Below, in pieces: positions 45,591 through 54,478 of a stretch of 64,000 nucleotides of DNA. The stretch lies in assembly GCF_000622245.1 (NCBI RefSeq), contig NZ_KK211416.1, positions 230,296-294,295 on the forward strand, given 5' to 3'. Each line of letters starts with the position of its first letter. The first letter of the stretch is position 1. Position numbers and translations under genes: made by a program. This DNA is from Fusobacterium perfoetens ATCC 29250 (GTDB lineage Bacteria; Fusobacteriota; Fusobacteriia; Fusobacteriales; Fusobacteriaceae). The notes below the pieces were generated by a model. That model was not told the DNA's origin, did not search any database, and worked only from the letters and a program-made list of their open reading frames with translations.

Positions 45591-46472
45591 ATGTTTTTTA
45601 TATTTTTACTAATTTTAGTTATTATAGTTTTAGCTGCTATTCATATAAGAATAGTTGCTCAATCACAAGCTTATGTTATTGAAAGATTAGGAGCTTATTT
45701 AACTACTTGGGATGTTGGTTTAAATATTCTTATACCTTTCATTGATAGAGTTGCTAAAAAAGTTTCTTTAAAAGAACAGGTATTGGATTTTCCACCACAA
45801 CCTGTTATTACAAAAGATAATGTTACTATGCAAATAGACTCTGTTATATATTTTCAAATTACAGACCCAAAATTATATACATATGGAGTTGAAAGACCAC
45901 TTAATGCTATTGAAAATTTAACAGCTACAACTCTTAGAAATATTATTGGAGAGATGGAGCTTGACCATACTCTTACTTCAAGAGATACAATAAATACTAA
46001 AATGAGAGCTATACTAGATGAGGCAACAGACCCTTGGGGTATAAAAATTAATAGAGTAGAATTAAAAAATATTATTCCACCAGCTGAAATTCAAGATGCT
46101 ATGGAAAAACAAATGAAAGCTGAAAGAGAAAGAAGAGAATCAATATTAAAAGCAGAAGGACAAAAAAAATCAGCTATTCTTGTGGCTGAAGGAGAAAAAG
46201 AAGCAGCTATTTTAAGAGCTGAGGCTAAAAAAGAAGCTGAGATAAGAGAGGCTGAAGGAAGAGCTGAAGCTATATTAAAAATTCAAAATGCTCAAGCAGA
46301 GGGAATCAAACTTCTAAAAGAAGCTGGAGCAGATAAATCTGTACTTGCTTTAAAGAGTATGGAAACTTTCGTAAAAGTGGCTGATGGACAAGCTACAAAA
46401 ATAATAATTCCTAGTGACTTACAAAATCTTACAACATTTAGTGAAATCTTTCATGAAGGAACAAAAAAATAG
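45591..46472 (+). CDS. qmcA: SPFH/Band 7 (QmcA-like) membrane protein
   Basis: 293 residues. One N-terminal membrane helix (FIFLLILVIIVLAAIHIRIV), then the SPFH domain (YVIERLGAYLTTWDVGLNIL, LDFPPQPVITKDNVTMQIDS, AIENLTATTLRNIIGEMELD, WGIKINRVELKNIIPP) and a helical Ala/Glu-rich coiled coil (AAILRAEAKKEAEIREAEGR). It forms large membrane-bound oligomers. Paired with NfeD 15 bases upstream; terminator follows directly. Confidence 0.92.
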   Translation: MFFIFLLILVIIVLAAIHIRIVAQSQAYVIERLGAYLTTWDVGLNILIPFIDRVAKKVSLKEQVLDFPPQPVITKDNVTMQIDSVIYFQITDPKLYTYGVERPLNAIENLTATTLRNIIGEMELDHTLTSRDTINTKMRAILDEATDPWGIKINRVELKNIIPPAEIQDAMEKQMKAERERRESILKAEGQKKSAILVAEGEKEAAILRAEAKKEAEIREAEGRAEAILKIQNAQAEGIKLLKEAGADKSVLALKSMETFVKVADGQATKIIIPSDLQNLTTFSEIFHEGTKK

Positions 46473-46480
46473 TTTTTTTT

Positions 46481-46507
46481 AAGAGTTGGGCAACCAACTC
46501 TTTTTTT
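46481..46507 (+). terminator. Rho-independent terminator after qmcA
   Basis: AAGAGTTGG (46481-46489), loop GCAA, CCAACTCTT (46494-46502), then T7. A T run also precedes the stem, but no opposing gene is present. Confidence 0.9.
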
Positions 46508-46566
46508 AAACTTTTTATAAAAAAATAAACTCTAAATAATGAATTAAAGTACAAAGGAGTATTACT

Positions 46567-47229
46567 ATGAAAAAAAATTTATTATTTTATTTTTTATTTT
46601 CTACTTTAGCTTTAGCTAGTGTAGATATAAAAACAATATCAAAAAATGAAGAAACAGAAAAATATAAATATGAATTTTCATATCCTAAATTTATTTTAAA
46701 TGAAAAATCTTTATCAGTAAATAATGAGATTGAAAAAATTGTTAACGATAATATAAAAGGATTTAAAAAAGAGGGAGTAACTAACCCATATAAAAATAGA
46801 CCTTATGAAGCTAAAATGATTTTTAAAGAGTTCAAAAATAATTTTGGAATAACATCTACTTTGGTAATGAATTATTTTTATACAGGAGGAGCTCATGGAA
46901 TAACAGGACTTACTTCTTATAATATAAATTCAGAAACAGGAAAAAATTTAACTTTTAATGATATTTTTTCTAGAGGAGCAAAAAAATATTTCGAGCAAGA
47001 GATAACTAAAAAAATAGAATCTGAGTTGAGAAAACCTTTAGAGAAAAGAGAGATTAATTATTTTGGTGAAAAAACAATGAGGACTGTTGATTTAGATAAT
47101 GCTGTTTTATTTTTTAGAGGAAATGAATTTGTAATTAGATACCAACAATATGCCATAGCACCTTATTCAGAAGGTACACCAGAATTTACATTTACAAAAG
47201 AGCAAATAGAAAAATATTTAAAAATATAA
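46567..47229 (+). CDS. Secreted DUF4163/DUF3298 domain protein
   Basis: 220 residues. Signal peptide KKNLLFYFLFSTLALAS, then a DUF4163-type first half (YEFSYPKFILNEKSLSVNNE) and a DUF3298 second half: MNYFYTGGAHGITGLTSYNI then SETGKNLTFNDIF, and YQQYAIAPYSEGTPEFTF near the end. The same pair of domains forms the extracytoplasmic part of RsiV, which binds lysozyme; here no anti-sigma part is present. AAAGGAG precedes the ATG. Confidence 0.82.
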   Translation: MKKNLLFYFLFSTLALASVDIKTISKNEETEKYKYEFSYPKFILNEKSLSVNNEIEKIVNDNIKGFKKEGVTNPYKNRPYEAKMIFKEFKNNFGITSTLVMNYFYTGGAHGITGLTSYNINSETGKNLTFNDIFSRGAKKYFEQEITKKIESELRKPLEKREINYFGEKTMRTVDLDNAVLFFRGNEFVIRYQQYAIAPYSEGTPEFTFTKEQIEKYLKI

Positions 47230-47241
47230 TGGAGTGATATT

Positions 47242-48441
47242 ATGGGAGCTTTAACAGGATTAAAAATATTAGATTTTTCAACATTATTACCAGGACCTTA
47301 TGCTACTCTTATGTTAGGAGATTTAGGAGCTGATATTATAAAAATAAGTGCTCCTGATAAAAAAGATATAGTGGCTGATTATCCTCCTTATATAGATGGT
47401 TGTGATATTACTGCCAATCAAGCTTGGCTTGGAAGAAATAAAAAAAATCTTTTTCTTAATTTAAAAACAGAAAAAGCTAAAGAAATTATATATAAATTGA
47501 TAAAAGAATATGATATAGTAATTGAACAATTTAGACCTGGAGTAATGGATAGATTGGGATTTGGTTATGAAGATTTGAAAAAAGTAAATCCTAAAATTAT
47601 ATACTGTTCTCTAACAGGTTATGGACAAACAGGACCTTTAAAAAATAATGCTGGACATGATATAAACTATCTTGCTAGAAGTGGAAATATGAATTATTCA
47701 GGAAAAGAAAATATAGGTCCTGTATTAACAAATATGCAAATAGCAGATATAGGTGTAGGCTCTCTTCATTCTATTATAGGTATTCTCTCTGCTGTATATT
47801 TTAGAGAAAAAACAGGAAAAGGACAATATATTGATATATCTATGTTTGATGGACTTATTCCATTTCATGCTATGGAAGGAGCAAGTTTTCTAGTTAATGG
47901 AATAGAGCCACAAAGAGAAAAAACAAGACTTAATGGTGGAAGTGCCTATGATTTTTATGAAACAAAAGATAATAGATATTTAAGCGTTGGTTCTCTTGAA
48001 CCAAAATTTTGGGAAAACTTTTGTAATTGTATAGAACTTCCAGAACTTATCAAAGAAACAGTAATGCCTGAAAATGTAAAAGAGATGAAAGAAAAAATTA
48101 GAAAAAGATTATTAGAAAAAACTTTAAAAGAATGGTTGGATATATTTGAAGGAAAAGATGTTTGTGTAGAACCTGTTTTAAATATGAGGGAAGCTCTGTT
48201 AGAAGATGAACATATAAAAGATAGAAAATTAGTTGTAGATGTAAAAGTGGCTAATTCTCAAGAAAAAATTGTAAAACAAATGGGAACTCCATTAAAACTT
48301 TCAGAATGTCCTATAGAATATAAAGAGAGTGGATATCCTTTAGGTTACCATACAAAAGAGATACTTGAAAAATTGGGATATTCAGAAGAAGATATTAAAA
48401 ACTTAACAGAAACTGGAGTAACATCTCTGTATGAAAAATAA
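47242..48441 (+). CDS. CaiB/BaiF-type CoA-transferase (family III)
   Basis: 399 residues. LTGLKILDFSTLLPGPYATL then MLGDLGADIIKI, FRPGVMDRLGFGYEDLKKVN, IYCSLTGYGQTGPL and NAGHDINYLARSG (Asp140 is the expected catalytic residue) and GKGQYIDISMFDG are the family III pattern. Substrate not readable; racemases, carnitine and bile-acid CoA-transferases are relatives. The HdhA-like gene at 48900 makes a bile-acid role possible. It overlaps ogt by 11 bases. Confidence 0.9.
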   Translation: MGALTGLKILDFSTLLPGPYATLMLGDLGADIIKISAPDKKDIVADYPPYIDGCDITANQAWLGRNKKNLFLNLKTEKAKEIIYKLIKEYDIVIEQFRPGVMDRLGFGYEDLKKVNPKIIYCSLTGYGQTGPLKNNAGHDINYLARSGNMNYSGKENIGPVLTNMQIADIGVGSLHSIIGILSAVYFREKTGKGQYIDISMFDGLIPFHAMEGASFLVNGIEPQREKTRLNGGSAYDFYETKDNRYLSVGSLEPKFWENFCNCIELPELIKETVMPENVKEMKEKIRKRLLEKTLKEWLDIFEGKDVCVEPVLNMREALLEDEHIKDRKLVVDVKVANSQEKIVKQMGTPLKLSECPIEYKESGYPLGYHTKEILEKLGYSEEDIKNLTETGVTSLYEK

Positions 48442-48910
48442 TTATAAAAAATATTATAAATCTCCTATTGGACTTCTAGAAATAATTTATGATGAAAATT
48501 ATATAAATTCTGTGGAATTAATAGAAAATATAGATTTTGAAAATAATCAAAATGATGATATGGGAGAAAAAGCTATAAAACAATTAAAAGAATATTTTTT
48601 AGGACAGAGAAAAAAATTTGATTTACCTTTAAATTTTAAAGGAACAGATTTTCAAATAAAAGTTTGGCGAGAATTAGAAAAAATTCCTTATGGTGAAACT
48701 AGAACTTATAAAGAAATTGGTATAAATGTAGGATGTCCAAAAGGAGCTAGAGCCATAGGAAATGCTAATAATAAAAATCCTTTTATAATAGTAGTTCCGT
48801 GCCATAGAGTTATAGGAAGTAATGGAAAATTAGTAGGTTATGCTAAAGGATTAAATATAAAAAAATATTTATTAGAATTAGAAATGAAAGGAGTCAAATG
48901 TGGGAATTAA
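48431..48910 (+). CDS. ogt: Methylated-DNA-protein-cysteine methyltransferase
   Basis: 159 residues. It removes O6-methyl from guanine and O4-methyl from thymine by transfer to its own cysteine. NFKGTDFQIKVWRELEKIPYG then TRTYKEIGINVGCPKGARAI, NANNKNPFIIVVPCHRVIG with Cys124 in PCHRV. The N-terminal domain is short, as in Ogt. It overlaps the CoA-transferase gene upstream (11 bases) and the SDR gene downstream (11 bases), so all three are one transcript. Confidence 0.93.
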   Translation: MKNNYKKYYKSPIGLLEIIYDENYINSVELIENIDFENNQNDDMGEKAIKQLKEYFLGQRKKFDLPLNFKGTDFQIKVWRELEKIPYGETRTYKEIGINVGCPKGARAIGNANNKNPFIIVVPCHRVIGSNGKLVGYAKGLNIKKYLLELEMKGVKCGN

Positions 48911-49676
48911 AGAAAAATATGATTTAAGTGGAAAAGTTGCGATTATTACAGGAGCTGGAGATGGAATAGGAAAAGCTAGTGCTTTAAAACTTGCTGAAGC
49001 AGGAGCTAATGTAGTATGCAGTGATATAAATGAAGAAAAAATTAATCTTCTTGTAAAAGAGATAGAAGAAAAATTTAAAGTAAAAGCATTAGCTGTAAAA
49101 TGTAATGTTTTAGAAGAAAAAGATTTAATAAATCTTGTAAATAAAACTGTTGAAACTTTTGAAAAAGTTAATATTTTAGTAAATAACGCTGGTGGTGGTG
49201 GAGCTGGACGTGAGAATATAGATTCACTTACTCTTGAATATATAACAAAAACTTTTACTTTAAATCTTTTTGCAGGACTTATGCTTATAAAGCTTTGTGC
49301 TCCACATATGAAAAAAGACAAATATGGTTCAATTATCAATATTAGTTCTATGTCAGCTAATATGGTAAGTCATAATATGATTATATATGGAAGTTCGAAA
49401 GCTGCTGTAAACCAAATGACTAAATATGCAGCTTATGATTTAGGACCAGAGATAAGAGTCAATGCTATTGGACCAGGAGCTATAAAAACTCATGCTCTTA
49501 GTACAGTTCTTACTGAAAAAATAGAGGAAAAAATGTTGTCAAAAACTCCATTAGGAAGACTAGGAGATGTTGAAGATATTTCTATGGCTGTTCTTTATTT
49601 TGCAAGTCCAGCTTCTTCTTGGACAAGTGGTCAAATAATTTATATAAATGGTGGAGGAACTCAAGAATTAGATTAA
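48900..49676 (+). CDS. hdhA: SDR oxidoreductase, 7-alpha-hydroxysteroid dehydrogenase-like
   Basis: 258 residues, GTG start at 48900 after GAAAGGAG. NAD-binding ITGAGDGIGKA near residue 16, NILVNNAGGGGAGRENID, catalytic IYGSSKAAVNQM (Tyr-x-x-x-Lys), RVNAIGPGAIKTHAL and the C-terminal WTSGQIIYINGGGTQELD. The NAGGGG motif and GGG-x-QEL ending closely follow E. coli HdhA as I recall it, which oxidises the 7-alpha-hydroxyl of bile acids. SDR substrates are easy to misassign. Confidence 0.72.
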   Translation: MGIKEKYDLSGKVAIITGAGDGIGKASALKLAEAGANVVCSDINEEKINLLVKEIEEKFKVKALAVKCNVLEEKDLINLVNKTVETFEKVNILVNNAGGGGAGRENIDSLTLEYITKTFTLNLFAGLMLIKLCAPHMKKDKYGSIINISSMSANMVSHNMIIYGSSKAAVNQMTKYAAYDLGPEIRVNAIGPGAIKTHALSTVLTEKIEEKMLSKTPLGRLGDVEDISMAVLYFASPASSWTSGQIIYINGGGTQELD

Positions 49677-49710
49677 AAAAATAGGAGCTAATAAAATAGC
49701 TCCTATTTTT
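49677..49710. terminator. Bidirectional terminator between hdhA and the permease
   Basis: AAAAATAGGAGCTA (49677-49690) pairs with TAGCTCCTATTTTT (49697-49710) around a 6-base loop, with A/T runs on both sides. It can end both the + strand operon and the - strand permease gene; it overlaps the permease stop region. Confidence 0.88.
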
Positions 49711-51088
49711 ATTTTTTTTCTTCTTCTTTAGGAAGGAGAAGATTTAATAATAAAGCAAGTAATGTAGACATAACAACACTAGAACCAAATATTAATTTTA
49801 TAATTTGTGGAAATTGAGCTATAGCTTGAGGAACTTGCCCAATTCCAGAACCTAAAGCTACAGATAATCCAACTATTATCATTGTTCTTCCTGTAATTCC
49901 ATTTTTGCTGATAATTTGTATTCCTGTCATACTTATCATAGAGAAAACAGTTATAGTTCCACCACCAATTACAGCAGAAGGAATTGTATTTATTAAAGCT
50001 CCAAATTTTGGAACAAATCCTGCTATCAATAAGAAAGAGGCAGCTATTCCAATTACATATCTACTTACAACTTTTGTTAATACCACTAAACCAACATTTT
50101 GAGAATATGTTGCTGTTGGAAAAGAGTTTAAAGCAGAAGCAACTAAGGCTCCAAATCCATTTCCTATAACTCCACCAGATAATTCTTTATCAGTAACTTC
50201 TCTATTCATTCCACCTAAAGTAACAGCAGATAAATCTCCTACAGCTTGAATGGCAGTCACAAGATACATAATAGACATAGCTATAATAGAACCAATTTCA
50301 AATTTTGGTGCTCCAAATACAAAAAATTTAGGTAAAGCAAACCAAGAAGCTTCTTTTACAGGAGTAAAATCTACAATTCCTAAAAATAGAGAAATTATAT
50401 ATCCTATACTCATTCCAATTAAAATAGAAGATAATTTAGTTATTCCTTTTGTATAGTGGTTAAAAAATAAAACTATTCCTAAAACAATTAAGCTTATAGC
50501 CCAATTTTCATATGAACCATATGTAGGACTTCCAACTCCACCAGCCATATAATTAATTCCTATTGGAAATAGAGATAATCCAATAGAAAAGACTACTGTT
50601 CCGGCTACTAATGGTGGAAAGAATTTTCTTATTCTTTTTAAATAACCACCAATTAATATAGAAACTATTCCACCCATTATTTGAGAACCAAAAAGAATAG
50701 GTAAATTTTCTGAGCCACCAGCTAAAATAGCTAAGGTTGTTGGTAAAAATCCAAAACTTACTCCCATTACTATAGGTAAACCAGAACCTGTTTGTAATCC
50801 AAAAATACTAATAGGATAAATTTGAATAAAAGTAGCTATAGCAGCAGTAAGCATAGAACATTGAATTAAAATTGTAATAATATTTTGATCTAATTTGGCA
50901 ACTCTAGAAACAATTAATATAGGAGCAACATTTCCTACAAACATAGCTACAATATGTTGAAAAGCAAGTGGTAGAGCTTCTAAAAAAGAAGGTTTTCCAT
51001 CTATTTTAAATAACTCATTAGATTCAGTTAAATTATTATTTTTTTTAACATTTTTCCTCCATAAAAACAATTGTAATTTTAAATCCAA
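49709..51088 (-). CDS. NCS2 family purine/uracil permease
   Basis: About 450 residues with 12-14 membrane helices. FQHIVAMFVGNVAPILIVSR, LQTGSGLPIVMGVSFGFLPT and TYSQNVGLVVLTKVVSRYVI are typical NCS2 segments; xanthine/uric acid or uracil are likely substrates. The frame opens at TTG 51088, which lacks a ribosome binding site. The start with a proper GGAGG is ATG 51051 (read leftward), but it is one base out of frame: an A8 tract follows, and one more A would link MLKKNNNLTESNELF to the protein. See findings. Terminators lie at both ends. Confidence 0.85.
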   Translation of the reverse strand: MDLKLQLFLWRKNVKKNNNLTESNELFKIDGKPSFLEALPLAFQHIVAMFVGNVAPILIVSRVAKLDQNIITILIQCSMLTAAIATFIQIYPISIFGLQTGSGLPIVMGVSFGFLPTTLAILAGGSENLPILFGSQIMGGIVSILIGGYLKRIRKFFPPLVAGTVVFSIGLSLFPIGINYMAGGVGSPTYGSYENWAISLIVLGIVLFFNHYTKGITKLSSILIGMSIGYIISLFLGIVDFTPVKEASWFALPKFFVFGAPKFEIGSIIAMSIMYLVTAIQAVGDLSAVTLGGMNREVTDKELSGGVIGNGFGALVASALNSFPTATYSQNVGLVVLTKVVSRYVIGIAASFLLIAGFVPKFGALINTIPSAVIGGGTITVFSMISMTGIQIISKNGITGRTMIIVGLSVALGSGIGQVPQAIAQFPQIIKLIFGSSVVMSTLLALLLNLLLPKEEEKK

Positions 51089-51126
51089 AATATTTTAACA
51101 TATTTTTTTAATAAAATCTAGTAATG

Positions 51127-51172
51127 AAAAAAATGTTGATTATAAGATTTAATTATAATCAACATTTTTTTT
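51127..51172 (-). terminator. Terminator after the NhaC-family gene
   Basis: AAAAAATGTTGATTATA (51127-51144) pairs with TTATAATCAACATTTTTT (51153-51170). On the - strand it follows the NhaC gene and separates it from the permease promoter region; the A run on the + strand gives T on the - strand. Confidence 0.85.
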
Positions 51173-51185
51173 AATTTTTATTAAA

Positions 51186-52769
51186 TTAGATATGTTTTTT
51201 TCTTGTTATTAATAAAATAACTGCAAGAGCTATCATTCCAAAAGGAAGAGCTAAGAATAAACTTCTAGTATATCCTACTATAATATAAGAAACAAAAGAT
51301 ACAGCAGCTACTGTTAAAGCATAAGGTAATTGAGTATAAACATGATTTACATGATTACTTTGAGCTCCAGCAGAAGCCATTATAGTAGTATCAGAAATTG
51401 GAGAACAATGGTCTCCACAAACAGCCCCAGCCATACAAGAAGAAATTGCTATTATCATCATTTGATGGTCACCTTCAAAAACAGCAACAACTATCGGAAT
51501 TAAAATTCCAAATGTTCCCCAAGAAGTTCCTGTAGCAAAAGCAAGTCCACAACCAACTAAGAATATAATTGCTGGTAACATATTCATTAAAGAACTTGCT
51601 GAAGTCTCCATAAAGTGAGCTACATAAGGAGCTGCTCCTAAACTATCAGTCATAGCTTTTAAAGTCCAAGCAAAAGTAAGAATTATAATTGCTGGAACCA
51701 TTGCTTTAAATCCTTCTGGAATACATCCCATACATTGATGGAAAGTTAAAACTCTTTTTAATGAATAAATAATAATTGTAAATATCATTGCAAAAATACT
51801 TCCTAAAGAAAGACCTAGAGATGCATCACTACTAGAAAATGCCTCAACAAATGTAGCTCCACTGAAAAATCCTCCAGTATAAATCATTCCAATTACACAG
51901 CAAATAATTAATAAAGCAATAGGAATTACTAAATCTAAAACAGAACCTTTTTTATTTTCTTGAACTTCTTCTGTAACAAATGAACGGTCAGCAGTTGTAA
52001 ATAAATCTCCATTTAAAGCATTTTCTTCATGAATTCTCATTGGTCCATAATCTATTTTAGAAATAACTAAAGTTACTAACATAAATATTGTAAGTAAAGC
52101 ATAAAAGTTATAAGGAATCGCTTGAATAAATATTGAAAATCCGTCTTCACCAGGAACAAATCCTGTAACTGCTGCTGCCCATGAAGAAATAGGAGCTATA
52201 ATACATACAGGAGCTGCTGTAGAGTCTATAATATAAGCAAGTTTTGCACGAGATACATTATATTTATCAGTAACAGGACGCATAACACTTCCAACAGTTA
52301 AACAATTAAAATAGTCATCAACAAATATTAAACATCCTAGTAATATTGTAGCAAGTTGAGCTGATACACGAGATTTTATTTTTTTACTAGCCCATAATCC
52401 AAAAGCTAATGAACCACCAGCTGAATTCATAAGACAAACCATAGTTCCTAGTACAACTAAGAAAATTAAAATTCCTACATTATAACTACTAGAAAGAACT
52501 GAAATAAAACCATCTTGTAAAATATGAGTAGCCGTTCTTTCAAAAGTAAAACCAGAATAAAATAAACCTCCAACAGTAATTCCTATAAATAGTGAACTAT
52601 AAACTTCTTTAGTTATAAGTGCAAGAACTATCGCCACTATAGGTGGAACTAAAGACCAAAATGTAGAATAAAGTGCTGGTTGATATCCTTCTTCTCCAGC
52701 AAAACTAAAACTAGATAACAGTAAAAACATTGAGCATATAAGAATGCTTCTAATAAAACTTTTTTTCAT
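51186..52769 (-). CDS. NhaC-family transporter under lysine riboswitch (LysW type)
   Basis: 527 residues from ATG 52769, preceded by GGAGGG; an ATG four codons earlier lies in front of the site. An N-terminal signal-like helix (FIRSILICSMFLLLSSFSFA) and about 12 membrane helices with NhaC-superfamily motifs (CLIFVDDYFNCLTVGSVMRP, SSWAAAVTGFVPGEDGF, GDHCSPISDTTIMASAG). A lysine riboswitch and terminator upstream make lysine uptake the likely role; NhaC proteins controlled this way have been proposed as lysine transporters (LysW). Substrate not tested here. Confidence 0.88.
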   Translation of the reverse strand: MKKSFIRSILICSMFLLLSSFSFAGEEGYQPALYSTFWSLVPPIVAIVLALITKEVYSSLFIGITVGGLFYSGFTFERTATHILQDGFISVLSSSYNVGILIFLVVLGTMVCLMNSAGGSLAFGLWASKKIKSRVSAQLATILLGCLIFVDDYFNCLTVGSVMRPVTDKYNVSRAKLAYIIDSTAAPVCIIAPISSWAAAVTGFVPGEDGFSIFIQAIPYNFYALLTIFMLVTLVISKIDYGPMRIHEENALNGDLFTTADRSFVTEEVQENKKGSVLDLVIPIALLIICCVIGMIYTGGFFSGATFVEAFSSSDASLGLSLGSIFAMIFTIIIYSLKRVLTFHQCMGCIPEGFKAMVPAIIILTFAWTLKAMTDSLGAAPYVAHFMETSASSLMNMLPAIIFLVGCGLAFATGTSWGTFGILIPIVVAVFEGDHQMMIIAISSCMAGAVCGDHCSPISDTTIMASAGAQSNHVNHVYTQLPYALTVAAVSFVSYIIVGYTRSLFLALPFGMIALAVILLITRKKHI

Positions 52770-52807
52770 AAAACCCTCCATATTTATAAAAATTTAATAT
52801 TAACAAA

Positions 52808-52838
52808 TAAAAAAAGCCACAAATAAAATGAGGCTTCA
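52808..52838 (-). terminator. Riboswitch terminator hairpin
   Basis: Read leftward, AAGCCTCA and TGTGGCTT form a stem (one T/A mismatch), followed by a T run (complement of 52806-52815). It lies between the lysine aptamer and the transporter gene and is the expected expression platform: terminate when lysine is bound. Confidence 0.75.
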
Positions 52839-52884
52839 CAAAAATGAGTTATATGCAATTAGTGTAATGATAATAACAAAACTA

Positions 52885-53064
52885 ATATACTTTGATAGCT
52901 CTCCACAAATTTGTGACAGTCTATTATATATTTTATAATAGCCCAAGAATTATTTGATGATTATAATCCTTTCGGCAATTCTCCCTTTTATCTAAACAAC
53001 AGTCCATCAACTTTTTACATTTAGATTACTCTTGAAAATTGCAACCTCTATCCTCTAGCTTATT
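52885..53064 (-). promoter_or_regulatory. Lysine riboswitch (L box)
   Basis: Read leftward, the conserved blocks of the L box occur in order: AGCTAGAGG, GATAGAGGTTGCAA, CAAGAGTA, GGGAGAATTGCCGAAAGG, CTTGGGCTAT with its partner ATAATAG, ACTGTCAC and GTGGAGAGCTATC closing the basal stem. Boundaries are approximate. It binds lysine and controls the NhaC-family gene through the terminator at 52808-52838. Confidence 0.92.
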
Positions 53065-53075
53065 TACTTTTGTGC

Positions 53076-53104
53076 ATTATACTACTTATTTATATAAAAG
53101 TCAA
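53076..53104 (-). promoter_or_regulatory. Promoter of the lysine riboswitch transcript
   Basis: TTGACT (53104-53099, read leftward), a 17-base spacer and TATAAT (53081-53076). Transcription would begin near 53069, a few bases before the aptamer. One of the best promoter matches in the window. Confidence 0.85.
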
Positions 53105-53267
53105 TATAAAACTTAAAAAATATATTTTAGAAAATATATGAGTAATATAAATAAAAGTTATAATAGAAAACTATTGTAATTTTTAATAGAGTTATAAAAA
53201 AATATATTGAATATACCAAAAATATATGATAATATATGTTAATATTTAATAAAAAGGGGTGAGGGTG

Positions 53268-54461
53268 ATGAATTTTATATTTTTATCTCCAAATTTTCCA
53301 AAAAGTTATTGGAATTTTTGTAGAGGATTGAAAAATAATGGTGTTAATGTATTAGGGATTGGGGATGCAGAATATGACAGTTTATCTCCAGAATTAAAAA
53401 ATTCTCTTAATGAATATTACAAGGTTTCATCATTAGAAAATTATGATGAAGTTTATAGAGCTTGTGCTTTCTTTGCTTTTAAATATGGAAAAATTGATTG
53501 GATAGAAAGTAACAATGAATATTGGTTATTAAGAGATGCTAGACTTCGTACAGATTTTAATGTAAACACAGGATTAAAAAATGATAAGATAGCTGGTATA
53601 AAATATAAAAGTAAAATGAAAGAATTTTATGCTATGGCAGGAGTTAAAACAGCTCGTTATCATATAGTTGATAATTATGAAAATTCTTTAGAATTTATTA
53701 GAGAAGTAAGCTATCCTGTAATTGTAAAACCAAATAATGGAGTTGGAGCAGCTGCTACTTATAGACTTGATAGTGATGAAGAATTTAATTTTTTCTATGA
53801 AACTTATGATAAAGATATAGAATATATAATGGAAGAATTTATAAATGGAGAATTACTTTCATATGATGGTATAGTAAATAGTAAAAAAGAAATAGTTTTT
53901 GAAACAGCTCATGCTTATCCTACACCTATTATGGATATTGTAAATGAGAAAAAAGATGTAACTTACTATTCTTATAGAATTATACCAGAAGATTTAAAAG
54001 AGGCAGGAAGAAAAACTGTTCAAACTTTTGATACAAATAGTCGTTTTTTTCATTGTGAATTCTTTAGACTTTTAGAAGATAAACCAGGATTAGGAAACAA
54101 AGGAGAAATAGTAGGATTAGAAGTTAATATGCGTCCACCTGGAGGATATACTCCTGATATGATGAATTTCGCTAATAATATAGATGTTTATCAAGTTTGG
54201 GCAAATATGATTTGTTTTGATGAAGGAAAATTTGATGTTGATTCAAGACCATATCATTGTATTTATGTTTCAAGAAGAGATGAACATAATTATGTAAATT
54301 CAAAAGAATATGTTTTAGAGAAATATAAAAATAATATAGTGATGATAGAAAGAATGCCTGATATATTTTCAGCAGCAATGGGAAATGATATGATTACTGC
54401 AAGATTTGAGACACTAGAACAATGCTTAGAATTTGAAAATGATTATCTAAAACAATACTAG
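53268..54461 (+). CDS. ATP-grasp ligase-like protein
   Basis: 397 residues. ATG 53268 is preferred over GTG 53259 because AAGGGGTGAGGG lies upstream. The ATP-grasp fold is visible: a pre-ATP-grasp region, IAGIKYKSKMKEFYAMAGVK, SYPVIVKPNNGVGAAATYRL (ATP-binding loop), YIMEEFINGELLSYDGIVN, and metal-binding GEIVGLEVNMRPPGGYTPDM. It should activate a carboxylate with ATP and join it to an amine or other nucleophile. Product unknown. It stands first in a cassette with two esterase-fold genes. Confidence 0.87.
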   Translation: MNFIFLSPNFPKSYWNFCRGLKNNGVNVLGIGDAEYDSLSPELKNSLNEYYKVSSLENYDEVYRACAFFAFKYGKIDWIESNNEYWLLRDARLRTDFNVNTGLKNDKIAGIKYKSKMKEFYAMAGVKTARYHIVDNYENSLEFIREVSYPVIVKPNNGVGAAATYRLDSDEEFNFFYETYDKDIEYIMEEFINGELLSYDGIVNSKKEIVFETAHAYPTPIMDIVNEKKDVTYYSYRIIPEDLKEAGRKTVQTFDTNSRFFHCEFFRLLEDKPGLGNKGEIVGLEVNMRPPGGYTPDMMNFANNIDVYQVWANMICFDEGKFDVDSRPYHCIYVSRRDEHNYVNSKEYVLEKYKNNIVMIERMPDIFSAAMGNDMITARFETLEQCLEFENDYLKQY

Positions 54462-54478
54462 AAAAAGGGGGAGAGAAT

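Noticed and set aside
48878-49339. Long - strand reading frame opposite the SDR gene
   Set aside because: It lies entirely antisense to ogt and hdhA, whose codons carry clear family motifs; its own sequence is low-complexity and has no ribosome binding site.
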